DNA from: Pseudomonadota bacterium | Lineage (GTDB): Bacteria > Desulfobacterota > JADFVX01 | Assembly (NCBI GenBank): GCA_015222555.1 | Contig: JADFVM010000260.1 | Location: 1-10,510 of the forward strand | Direction: 5' to 3' | DNA: 10,510 nucleotides | In this document: positions 1 to 6,957 of the stretch, in pieces | Layout of the letters: the number at the start of each line of letters is the position of its first letter | How positions within the stretch are numbered: the stretch's first letter is position 1 | Translations under genes and position numbers: made by a program | The notes under the pieces: generated by a model | What the model was told of the DNA's origin: nothing | Seen by the model: only the letters and a program-made list of their open reading frames with translations | The model's database searches: none

Positions 1-1
1 A

Positions 2-91
2 AAACTGAAATCATTATATGAGCAGAAATTCAATTTTAACAGTGGTGAGTTAGGGAATCACCTTAAGAAGGGAGACACTAATTGGGTATAG
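2..91 (+). CDS. 3' end of an unidentified upstream gene (partial)
   Basis: Reading from base 2, the frame is open from the window edge to a TAG at 89-91 and gives 29 residues, ending in G-D-T-N-W-V. The stop lies inside the next gene, overlapping its first ten bases, which is typical of translationally coupled genes in an operon. I do not recognise the protein: the fragment is short, charged and has no motif. It could also be a chance open frame, since only 29 codons are visible. The overlap with a well-placed ribosome binding site for the next gene is the main reason for listing it. Confidence 0.4.
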   Translation, partial: KLKSLYEQKFNFNSGELGNHLKKGDTNWV

Positions 92-348
92 AAATAAAGG
101 GGAACAGGATTATTGTAAACGAAAAGCATATGGACATGAACAATATCACCGAACTCTGTAGGGTTTTGCTTGAACTTTTAAATAAGCGAAGAAAAAAAAT
201 ATTGATTGACCTGAATCAAGTTGAATCGATCTCAACACATGGCATTCAACTGCTGATCATTGCGGATGAATATTTTAAAGATCTCAGGATCGAAAGTGTT
301 AATCCCCTAATTAAAAATGATTTAAAGATAATGGGCATTAGTATTTAG
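82..348 (+). CDS. Small STAS-domain protein (anti-anti-sigma-factor-like)
   Basis: This 88-residue single-domain protein fits the STAS fold of SpoIIAA-type antagonists. It has an N-terminal beta pair (residues 2-13), a helix (20-36), the core strand I-L-I-D-L (40-44), and the signature loop S51-T52-H53-G54 followed by the helix I-Q-L-L-I-I. In typical members the loop reads D-S-x-G and the Ser or Thr is phosphorylated by a partner kinase. Here T52 sits at the acceptor position and the preceding Asp is Ser. The start is TTG at 82, chosen because AAGAAGGGAG at 66-75 precedes it at good spacing. STAS proteins of this kind are found in chemotaxis and two-component operons, where they probably act as protein-binding switches. 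The partner is unknown; the kinase-like gene at 6970 is one candidate (inference). Fold assignment is fairly sure, role is not. Confidence 0.75.
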   Translation: MGIEIKGNRIIVNEKHMDMNNITELCRVLLELLNKRRKKILIDLNQVESISTHGIQLLIIADEYFKDLRIESVNPLIKNDLKIMGISI

Positions 349-441
349 TACACATTTTTCAATTAAAAACTTAAATTCTGATGGACCAAATTTATTCAAA
401 ATATACAAAAATTTCGAAAAGAAAGAAAGGAGGAGGGATTC

Positions 442-822
442 ATGCCAAAAAAAATTCTTGCAGTGGATGATTCGGAAACCATGCTTCAGCTGATATCCTT
501 TGCGCTGTCGAAAGAAGGTTACAGTGTGGTTACCGCAAAGGACGGTATCGATGCATTGAAAATGTTGGGTAAAGACGAAAATTTTAGTGTAATCATTACA
601 GACATTAATATGCCGAACATGGATGGGATCGCTCTCATAAAAGAGATAAGAAACCTTCCTAAATGCAAGTATACGCCAATCATTATGGTTACTACCGATT
701 CTCATACCGATAAAAAGGCAGAGGGGAAAGCTGCAGGCGCAACGGGTTGGATCGTAAAGCCATTTCAGATTCAACAACTAGTAGCAGTTATTAATAAAGT
801 AAGCCCTAATGAACATCCATAA
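442..822 (+). CDS. cheY: CheY-type single-domain response regulator
   Basis: A 126-residue stand-alone receiver domain with no output domain, as expected for CheY, the diffusible carrier of phosphate from CheA to the motility machinery. The acidic pocket is D9-D10, the phospho-acceptor is D54 (in I-I-T-D-I-N-M-P), the conserved Thr is T84 and the conserved Lys is K106 (in V-K-P-F). W103 occupies the position of the switch aromatic (Tyr106 in E. coli CheY). ATG at 442 has a strong AAGGAGGAGG at 427-436. It lies directly before cheA, so it is probably that kinase's substrate. An output to pili or a non-motility target cannot be excluded, because no flagellar or pilus gene is present. All catalytic positions are present. 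Confidence 0.93.
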   Translation: MPKKILAVDDSETMLQLISFALSKEGYSVVTAKDGIDALKMLGKDENFSVIITDINMPNMDGIALIKEIRNLPKCKYTPIIMVTTDSHTDKKAEGKAAGATGWIVKPFQIQQLVAVINKVSPNEHP

Positions 823-891
823 AGCTATAGTGGTTTTTAGGGACCTTAATTATGTGGCAAATCAACTTTAAAAACTAAAAATGGAACAGTC

Positions 892-3108
892 ATGGGAACA
901 GATGAATTTGATGAGCTTCGAATACTGAAAGAGACGTTTTTTGCAGAGGCCCAGGAAGTCTTTGAGAGCCTGGACAACCTCCTTGTCAAACTTGAAAACG
1001 AGCCTTCAAATTTTGAAACTTTAAATGCGGTATTTAGACATTTCCATACCCTTAAGGGATCGGGTGGCATTTTCGGTATAAAGGTTCTTGAGGATATTAC
1101 CCATCAACTCGAAGATCTTCTTGATTATTTGAGATCAAATAATATTGAACCCTCCCCGGTGATCATGGATATTCTCTTTGAAGGTCTGGATATTTTGAAG
1201 GAGGTGATTGCAAATTATGCCAAGGGCGAAGATACAGATGCGTTGACAGGAAAATATCTTGTAAAAAAGATAAAAGAAGTTCTATCCAGTAAAGAAGTGA
1301 AAATTGAAAAAAAAGAAGCCGATGCGGCAGGCAACAGCTTAAAAAACTTACTGATGGAATTATTGAATGATGAAAATGAAAAGGTCGCTATTGCCATAAA
1401 AGAAAACAAAAATTTGCATTATGTGGTCATTCATATTGATGAAGATTGTTTTACGAAAGGCGTTGATCCTCTTTCCCTTCTCAAAACCCTTGATTCCCAT
1501 GGCGATATTGTTAAAAGCAAATCAAATATCGAAAATCTGCCCCTCTTAAAAGATCTTGATCCCTCCAAGCTATACATTAAGAACATAGAGATTCTGTACA
1601 CTTCGAATCTTGGTTCCGGTGAATTAAATGAATTGGTTAAATTTTCGGATGGAACCTTAAGAGTTGAAGTTCGACAAATTTCCATGGAAGAGATCTTAAA
1701 GAATCAGCAAGCTGAATTATTCTGGGATGCCTCTAAAGAAGAAGAAAAAACTTCTTCCCCTAAGGTTCCGTCAGGCAAGATCGGTGACATCCTGATTGAA
1801 ATGGGAGAAGTTACGGAAGACCAGCTTAGAAAAGCCCTTGAAAAACAGTCTCAGCCTATAGGAAGAATCCTTGTTGCTGAGGGAGCAACTAGCGAAGAAA
1901 AGGTAGAAGAAGCGCTCTTAAAACAGAAAAAAATGGGCTTGTCATCCAAAATACCGATCAAGGTAGACATTGATAAACTGGACCATCTTGTGAATCTGGT
2001 CGGAGAACTCGTTGTTTCCCAAACAATGGTTTGTCACAACAAAGCAATGATGCAATTTGCAGATAATGATTTGTTGAAAACGCTCTCCCAACTGTCAAAA
2101 GTCACCAGAGACATTCAGGAACTCGTCATGAATATACGGATGCTTCCCGTAAAAGGGATATTCCAAAGGATGACGAGAGTGGCAAGGGATGTGGGAAGGA
2201 AGGTTGGAAAAGAAGTAGAAGTTTGTATTTACGGCGAAGAGACGGAACTGGACAAGACAATGATCGATGAGATTGGGGATCCGCTTCTGCACATTATCAG
2301 GAATGCCGTGGATCATGGTATAGAAAATAATGAAGAGCGGTTAAAAAACGGTAAGTACCCAAGGGGAATTATAGAGTTAAGCGCCTATCATCAGGGAGGC
2401 AATATCATCATTGAAATCAGTGACGATGGTAAAGGGCTTAACAGGGATAAAATCCTCGATACGGCTTTGGAAAATGGCCTCATAGACGGGACCACCGTTC
2501 TCGATGACAACCAGATTGACCATCTGATATTCGAACCGGGGTTCTCTACGGCAGATGAGATTACCGGTGTGTCAGGCAGGGGAGTCGGAATGGATGTTGT
2601 TAAAAAAAATATAGAGAGACTAAAAGGGAAGGTGGATATCCGCTCCACGCCCGGTGAAGGGACGACGTTTTTCATACGGCTGCCGCTTACTTTGGCTGTT
2701 ATCGACGGGATGGTTGTCAAAGTTGGCCATGAAAGGTATGTCATCCCGACCGTCTCCATTATCGAATCGATTAAACCGGAAAAAGAGCATCTATTCACCG
2801 TCAAGGAAAAAGGAGAGATGATAAAGATAAGGGATGAGTTGTTTCCGGTTACGAGGTTGAATCGTCTTTTTAATGTCGAATCATCCAGTAAATGTCCATG
2901 GGATGGACTGGTAATTCTTGTCGAAGGCGAAGGAAGACGAGGATGCATTCTGGTGGACGAGTTGTTGGGACAGCAGCAGGTAGTCATCAAAAGCCTGGGA
3001 AAAGGTTTTAGAGGATTAAGGGGGATTTCGGGAGGGGGCATTCTGGGAGACGGGAAAGTCGGTCTCATTCTAGATACGGCAGGCATATTGGACTTGTCTA
3101 TTCAATAA
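892..3108 (+). CDS. cheA: Chemotaxis histidine kinase CheA
   Basis: This 738-residue protein is the central kinase of the array. It autophosphorylates on the P1 domain and passes phosphate to CheY and CheB. P1 (Hpt) covers about residues 5-130, with acceptor H52 in H-T-L-K-G. Residues 170-265 form a ferredoxin-like module with the G-V-D-P-L and L-D-P signatures seen in some CheA proteins in place of classical P2. Residues 294-345 hold two similar 26-residue helical repeats (I-G-D-I-L and I-G-R-I-L). The P3 dimerisation domain starts near 355. The P4 ATPase has an N box around H467-N471-H475, a G1 box D511-D-G-K-G, a G2 box G562-R-G-V-G and a G-T-T-F box near 590. The CheW-like P5 covers 600-738. 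The start is ATG 892 with only a weak GGAA at 883-886. No receiver domain is fused to it. An out-of-frame ATG at 881 gives only a short peptide. Confidence 0.96.
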   Translation: MGTDEFDELRILKETFFAEAQEVFESLDNLLVKLENEPSNFETLNAVFRHFHTLKGSGGIFGIKVLEDITHQLEDLLDYLRSNNIEPSPVIMDILFEGLDILKEVIANYAKGEDTDALTGKYLVKKIKEVLSSKEVKIEKKEADAAGNSLKNLLMELLNDENEKVAIAIKENKNLHYVVIHIDEDCFTKGVDPLSLLKTLDSHGDIVKSKSNIENLPLLKDLDPSKLYIKNIEILYTSNLGSGELNELVKFSDGTLRVEVRQISMEEILKNQQAELFWDASKEEEKTSSPKVPSGKIGDILIEMGEVTEDQLRKALEKQSQPIGRILVAEGATSEEKVEEALLKQKKMGLSSKIPIKVDIDKLDHLVNLVGELVVSQTMVCHNKAMMQFADNDLLKTLSQLSKVTRDIQELVMNIRMLPVKGIFQRMTRVARDVGRKVGKEVEVCIYGEETELDKTMIDEIGDPLLHIIRNAVDHGIENNEERLKNGKYPRGIIELSAYHQGGNIIIEISDDGKGLNRDKILDTALENGLIDGTTVLDDNQIDHLIFEPGFSTADEITGVSGRGVGMDVVKKNIERLKGKVDIRSTPGEGTTFFIRLPLTLAVIDGMVVKVGHERYVIPTVSIIESIKPEKEHLFTVKEKGEMIKIRDELFPVTRLNRLFNVESSSKCPWDGLVILVEGEGRRGCILVDELLGQQQVVIKSLGKGFRGLRGISGGGILGDGKVGLILDTAGILDLSIQ

Positions 3109-3180
3109 GACGGGAAAAATGCGGAGTCATGACACTGCCCAGGAAGACTTCCGGGAATATAAAGATTTAGAGGAGGGATG

Positions 3181-3702
3181 ATGGAAACAGATGCAATGCA
3201 GGAAGAAATAATAAGGATCGATGGTGGTAAGTTCCTTACTTTCCAGCTCAAAGGTGAAGAGTATGGCCTCGAAATATTGAAAGTAAGGGAAATCATAGGA
3301 CTTATGGACATCACAACGGTGCCGCAGACCCCGGCTTATGTTCAGGGTGTCATCAATCTGCGGGGGCAGGTTATTCCGGTTATTGATCTCCGCCTTAAAT
3401 TCGGGATTGATAAGGAGAACTATAACAATAAGACATGCATTATCGTTGTCGATGTCAATGATGTCTTAATGGGGATTGCTGTGGATACCGTATCGGAAGT
3501 CGTGGACATTAATTCGGAAAACATAGAAGGCACACCCTCTTTCGGATCAAAGATCAACACAAACTATATTCTGGGTATGGGAAAGGTAGAGGGAAAGGTT
3601 AAGATCCTCCTGGCCATCGACAAGGTTCTGACGTCGGAAGAACTTGTCCTGATGGAAGAAATGCAGACTGACGGGGCCAATGGGGGGGAAGATGCCGGTT
3701 GA
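3181..3702 (+). CDS. cheW: Chemotaxis coupling protein CheW
   Basis: This cytoplasmic adaptor joins the receptor to the CheA P5 domain. The protein is about 173 residues and one CheW domain fills it. Visible landmarks are the Y-G-L-E-I-L-K-V-R-E-I strand, V-P-Q-T-P followed by V-Q-G-V-I-N-L-R-G and V-I-P-V-I-D-L-R, and a late I-L-L-A-I-D-K-V segment. ATG codons stand at 3178 and 3181. The GAGGAGG at 3170-3176 is one base from the first and four from the second, so I prefer 3181; 3178 would add one Met. The last 15 residues are an acidic and glycine-rich tail. The gene lies between cheA and the receptor gene, so it probably serves this receptor. Family assignment is secure. Confidence 0.94.
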   Translation: METDAMQEEIIRIDGGKFLTFQLKGEEYGLEILKVREIIGLMDITTVPQTPAYVQGVINLRGQVIPVIDLRLKFGIDKENYNNKTCIIVVDVNDVLMGIAVDTVSEVVDINSENIEGTPSFGSKINTNYILGMGKVEGKVKILLAIDKVLTSEELVLMEEMQTDGANGGEDAG

Positions 3703-3754
3703 TATATTCTCAATCCCGCAGCTTAAAAATAAGTACTAAAATTAATAAATCTCT

Positions 3755-3761
3755 AAGGAGG
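3755..3761 (+). promoter_or_regulatory. Ribosome binding site deciding the receptor start
   Basis: AAGGAGG lies six bases before ATG 3768. The same frame is open further upstream to a TTG at 3699 overlapping the cheW stop, but that codon has no such site. The extra 23 residues would put a lysine- and arginine-rich stretch before the first membrane helix. Confidence 0.8.
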
Positions 3762-3767
3762 AAAGGT

Positions 3768-5900
3768 ATGTTTGCAAATGTGAGTTTGGGGAAAAAACTG
3801 ATCACCGGGTTTATCGTCGTTGCACTGGCGGTCCTTGTCGTCGGTCTGGTGGGATTTCGTGCAGCGACTGTCATGGATGATGAGACAAAAATCATTTTAG
3901 AGACATTTCCGCTGGCCGACGCCGCCATGGAGATGAAACTTGCCGTTTCCAAGGACCAGTTGGGGATCATGGAGATGCTTGAAGCGGAAGACCTTAAAGG
4001 GGTCGATGAGATATGGAAGGAGCATGAAGATCTTGTTGTGAACTTCGACAGCTATGCTGACGGCATCTTAAGCGGGGCCAAGACTGAGATGGGGATGATC
4101 TATGCCTCGAAAGACGACAAGCTGAGACAACTCGTGAAGGAGGCCGATGAATTCCATAACAACAGGTTTCAGCCGCTCATTAAAAAGATTAATGATACGA
4201 AGAAGGAGGAAATAGAGCTCCTTGCGGAATCCGAAACAACGATGAGAAAATTTGAGAAGGCCTACGATAAAATTATTGCCTCTGCCGGGGACATGGAGGA
4301 TCGGGTAAAGGCGAGGATAGGATCACTAATTTCCGCAGGTAAGTCGGCCAAGCAGATAATAAAGAAGGAAAGCACCTGGGCCGACATGTCAATGGAGATA
4401 AAAGCCACTGTTGCCGAGGCGAGAGTCGCCATTGAAGAGTCGGGCCAGAGTTTCGAGGCGGGCGCCCTCACTGAGCTTGAAAAAGAGTTCAAGGCAAAGA
4501 TGGGAGTGTTTGATGGCTGGATATCCGTCCTTTTGAGGGGGGGCAATACCGATGAAGGCATGATTGCGGCTGTAGATATCGCGGATATCAGGAATCTCGT
4601 CACTGAAATTGACAAGGTCAACGATCAGCAGTTCAATCCTGCCGGGGAAAAGCTTCTGGCGATTCATAATAGACTTGCGGGGGTACGGGCCAGTATAGGA
4701 GAGACGGACGAAAAGGCCGATGCAGTGGGGATCAAGATTCAGATGATCCTGGAGGGAGTTGAGGAACGGGCAAAGGTAGATATTGATACTGCCGCCGCAT
4801 CATCCAAGAGTGTAGCCTCGGCATCAATTACCCAGATATCTGTAGGTATGATCATCGGCTTTATCCTTGCCATCTCGTTGGGCGTAATTATTACCCGAAG
4901 CATCACCAGGCCTATTAACGAAGTCATAGAGGGCGTTGCCGAAGGTTCAGACCAGGTGGCATCCGCCTCTTCCCAGATCTCATCATCAAGTCAGTCCCTG
5001 GCTGAAGGGGCCACCGAGCAGGCAGCATCACTGGAAGAGACCTCTTCTTCTATGGAGGAGATGTCCTCAACAGTGCAGCAGAATGCGGACAATGCGGGAC
5101 AGGCCCAGAAGCTCTCCACCGTCGCCAAGGACACAGCTGTGAAGGGGGCTGATTCGGTCAGAAAAATGATCGATGCCGTCAATGGAATTAACAAGAGCAG
5201 CGAAGAAGTGTCTAAAATAATCAAGGTGATTGACGAGATCGCCTTCCAGACAAATCTGTTGGCCCTTAATGCCGCTGTAGAGGCTGCCAGGGCTGGGGAG
5301 CACGGAAAGGGGTTTGCCGTTGTTGCCGAAGAGGTACGGAACCTGGCGGGAAGAAGCGCCGAGGCGGCAAAGACAACTGCCGGACTGATTGAGGAGAGTA
5401 CCAACAGGGCCAAGGCTGGCAGCGAACTTGCGACGGAATCAGGTGAGGTCCTCGCGGAGATTGTTACAAACACCACAAAGGCATCCGACCTTATCTCCGA
5501 GATAGCCGCCGCATCAAGGGAGCAGGCCGAAGGGATCAACCAGGTGACAAAAGCGATCACGCAGATGGACCAGTTGACCCAGCAGAATTCAGCATTCTCG
5601 GAAGAGACGGCCTCATCCAGCGAGGAACTCTCTTCTCAGTCTGAAAGCCTTAGAGGCCTTGTGGAAAGGCTGTCAGAGATAATCGGAGGCGCGGGAAGTG
5701 TGGATAGGGTCTCGACTGGCGCAAATGTTAAAAGGAGGGCTATAAAAAAGGTCGGAAGTGTTTCGGAAGCGGTAAATGAGCTTCTGCACAAGAATCCTTC
5801 AAATGGGGGTCTGGCTGCCAGAAAAGTAGGCAATGCAGAAAGGCTGGTGACAGCAAGTGATGTAATCCCAATGGAAGAAGATGACTTTAAGGAGTTTTAA
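3768..5900 (+). CDS. Methyl-accepting chemotaxis protein with a large periplasmic sensor
   Basis: A 710-residue transmembrane chemoreceptor. TM1 spans about residues 11-31, a helical periplasmic region about 33-353, and TM2 about 354-376. The cytoplasmic signalling coiled coil follows, with the invariant hairpin tip E-I-A-F-Q-T-N-L-L-A-L-N-A-A at about 490-503. Methylation-helix glutamates are visible in A-A-S-L-E-E-T-S-S-S-M-E-E-M (about 419-432) and S-E-E-T-A-S-S-S-E-E-L (611-621). The periplasmic part looks like two related helical modules. The segment after TM2 has only the R-P-I start of a HAMP domain and then goes directly into the methylation helix. A flexible tail of about 70 residues ends in D-F-K-E-F, a candidate tether for CheR. 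Ligand unknown. The start at ATG 3768 follows its ribosome binding site. The gene is visibly richer in G+C than the STAS, cheY and kinase-like genes. Confidence 0.94.
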   Translation: MFANVSLGKKLITGFIVVALAVLVVGLVGFRAATVMDDETKIILETFPLADAAMEMKLAVSKDQLGIMEMLEAEDLKGVDEIWKEHEDLVVNFDSYADGILSGAKTEMGMIYASKDDKLRQLVKEADEFHNNRFQPLIKKINDTKKEEIELLAESETTMRKFEKAYDKIIASAGDMEDRVKARIGSLISAGKSAKQIIKKESTWADMSMEIKATVAEARVAIEESGQSFEAGALTELEKEFKAKMGVFDGWISVLLRGGNTDEGMIAAVDIADIRNLVTEIDKVNDQQFNPAGEKLLAIHNRLAGVRASIGETDEKADAVGIKIQMILEGVEERAKVDIDTAAASSKSVASASITQISVGMIIGFILAISLGVIITRSITRPINEVIEGVAEGSDQVASASSQISSSSQSLAEGATEQAASLEETSSSMEEMSSTVQQNADNAGQAQKLSTVAKDTAVKGADSVRKMIDAVNGINKSSEEVSKIIKVIDEIAFQTNLLALNAAVEAARAGEHGKGFAVVAEEVRNLAGRSAEAAKTTAGLIEESTNRAKAGSELATESGEVLAEIVTNTTKASDLISEIAAASREQAEGINQVTKAITQMDQLTQQNSAFSEETASSSEELSSQSESLRGLVERLSEIIGGAGSVDRVSTGANVKRRAIKKVGSVSEAVNELLHKNPSNGGLAARKVGNAERLVTASDVIPMEEDDFKEF

Positions 5901-5993
5901 GAGGACTCAAGGATTGCAATAACTGCAGCTCGTGAATGCAGCAGAAGACGAATGGACTAAAAGACAGTCTAAAAGTACCGGGAAATCAACATT

Positions 5994-6021
5994 GAAATTA
6001 GATCCATGAAATTAGATTCAT
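5994..6021 (+). repeat. Tandem 14-base direct repeat upstream of cheR
   Basis: GAAATTAGATCCAT (5994-6007) is followed immediately by GAAATTAGATTCAT (6008-6021), with one mismatch. It lies in the 160-base gap between the receptor gene and cheR, about 40 bases before the cheR start. It may be a regulator site or a recent slippage duplication; the sequence alone does not decide. Confidence 0.7.
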
Positions 6022-6047
6022 TGCAGTACGCCTGCAAATGGATATAT

Positions 6048-6056
6048 GGAGAGGTG
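6048..6056 (+). promoter_or_regulatory. Ribosome binding site pointing to an ATA start for cheR
   Basis: GGAGAGGTG lies four bases before ATA 6061. An in-frame TGA at 6055-6057 blocks any earlier start. No ATG, GTG or TTG occurs in frame until TTG 6166, which would remove conserved N-terminal residues. The site is well placed only for a start at 6061. Confidence 0.65.
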
Positions 6057-6060
6057 AAAA

Positions 6061-6900
6061 ATAGAACCTTCATCATTTAAACTATCGGACAGGGAATTCG
6101 ACCTTTTAAGTAACCTTGTCTATCAGTCTGTAGGCATCAACCTGGGGGCTGCCAAGAAAGAGCTGTTGAGATCAAGGCTTGGAAAAAGGTTGAGACTCCT
6201 CGATATAGGTACCTTTAAAGAGTATTACCGTTATGTCACGGAGGAAAACAGAAATGAACTGACCCATCTTTTCGATGCCATTTCCACAAATCTGACCAGC
6301 TTTTTCAGGGAACCGAAGCATTTTGATTTTCTTAAAGAGCAAGTTTTGCCAGGGCTCATTGAAGAGAAGAAAAAGAGGGGGAGCATCAGGATAAGGGCCT
6401 GGTCTGCCGCCTCGTCCACAGGGGAAGAAGCCTATTCAATGGCAATGACGATCTCAGATCTTTTAATGGAACCAAGAGGCTGGGATGTCAAGATCCTTGC
6501 AACTGATATCAATACCCAGGTTTTAAAGGTTGCGAGAGAAGGGCTTTACAGGGACGTCAGGATCCAGTCCTTGCCGAAAAGCGTTTTAAGTGCTCACTTC
6601 CTGAAGGGAGAAGGAGACAAGGAAGGTTATGTCAAGGTTAAGAGAGATATAAGAGATATGGTTGTGGCGAGAAGGATGAACCTTACCGCTCCCCGCTATC
6701 CTTTTAAAAAAGAGTTCGATTTTATCTTTTGCAGGAATGTGATGATATATTTTGACAAGGCTACGCAGAGAGCAATCATTGACAGACTTTATCATCATCT
6801 GAAAAAAGGGGGATATCTTTTCCTGGGACATGCGGAGAGTCTTACCGGGCATGAGAGTCCTTTGGTTTACGTAAAACCTACAATCTATATGAAAAAATGA
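6061..6900 (+). CDS. cheR: Chemotaxis protein methyltransferase CheR, probable ATA start
   Basis: CheR transfers methyl groups from S-adenosylmethionine to receptor glutamates. Read from ATA 6061 it is 279 residues, close to the 286 of E. coli CheR. The N-terminal helical domain is complete (L-S-D-R-E-F at 8-13, then L-L-R-S-R-L at 35-40). T-S-F-F-R-E-P (79-85) contains the conserved Arg, R83. The S-adenosylmethionine loop is S-A-A-S-S-T-G-E-E (115-123), with Ala-Ser where many members have Gly-Cys. A-T-D-I-N and F-C-R-N-V-M-I-Y-F-D follow. The beta-subdomain loop K-G-E-G-D-K-E-G has G183, G185 and G189 with the same spacing as Salmonella CheR, which binds receptor C-terminal pentapeptides. 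The first conventional start, TTG 6166, would delete 35 conserved residues and has no ribosome binding site. A genuine ATA start or a base error (ATG to ATA) both fit. Confidence 0.9.
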   Translation: MEPSSFKLSDREFDLLSNLVYQSVGINLGAAKKELLRSRLGKRLRLLDIGTFKEYYRYVTEENRNELTHLFDAISTNLTSFFREPKHFDFLKEQVLPGLIEEKKKRGSIRIRAWSAASSTGEEAYSMAMTISDLLMEPRGWDVKILATDINTQVLKVAREGLYRDVRIQSLPKSVLSAHFLKGEGDKEGYVKVKRDIRDMVVARRMNLTAPRYPFKKEFDFIFCRNVMIYFDKATQRAIIDRLYHHLKKGGYLFLGHAESLTGHESPLVYVKPTIYMKK

Positions 6901-6923
6901 GGTAACTTTAAGTCGGACCTCAT
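6897..6923 (+). other. Stem-loop at the cheR / kinase-like gene junction
   Basis: ATGAGGT (6897-6903) pairs perfectly with ACCTCAT (6917-6923) across a 13-base loop. The first arm includes the cheR stop codon. A T-rich run (GTTTTTGTTTT) starts eight bases after the stem. It could be a weak terminator or attenuator, or a processing site; the long loop and the gap before the T run make it a poor intrinsic terminator. Confidence 0.35.
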
Positions 6924-6957
6924 ATAAAAAGTTTTTGTTTTCCATCTACATCCGGGA

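Noticed and set aside
2391..3086. 231-codon minus-strand open frame across cheA
   Set aside because: It lies antisense to highly conserved cheA coding sequence and its translation is Ser/Pro-rich with no motif; it is a shadow.
3142..3152. GGAAG-A-CTTCC palindrome between cheA and cheW
   Set aside because: The stem is five bases around one base, with no T run and no second copy; it is too small to call.
3699..3767. Extension of the receptor to TTG 3699
   Set aside because: There is no suitable ribosome binding site, it adds a basic stretch before TM1, and AAGGAGG at 3755 clearly serves ATG 3768.
4991..5560. 189-codon minus-strand open frame across the receptor
   Set aside because: It is antisense to the conserved signalling domain; the Ser/Ala-rich product reflects the complementary codons.
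5932..6012. Short plus-strand open frames (19 and 25 codons) in the receptor-cheR gap
   Set aside because: They have no ribosome binding site and no recognisable product, and they run through the tandem repeat.
6166..6900. cheR starting at TTG 6166 (244 residues)
   Set aside because: The frame upstream encodes typical CheR N-terminal sequence, and TTG 6166 has no ribosome binding site; the longer reading from 6061 is preferred.
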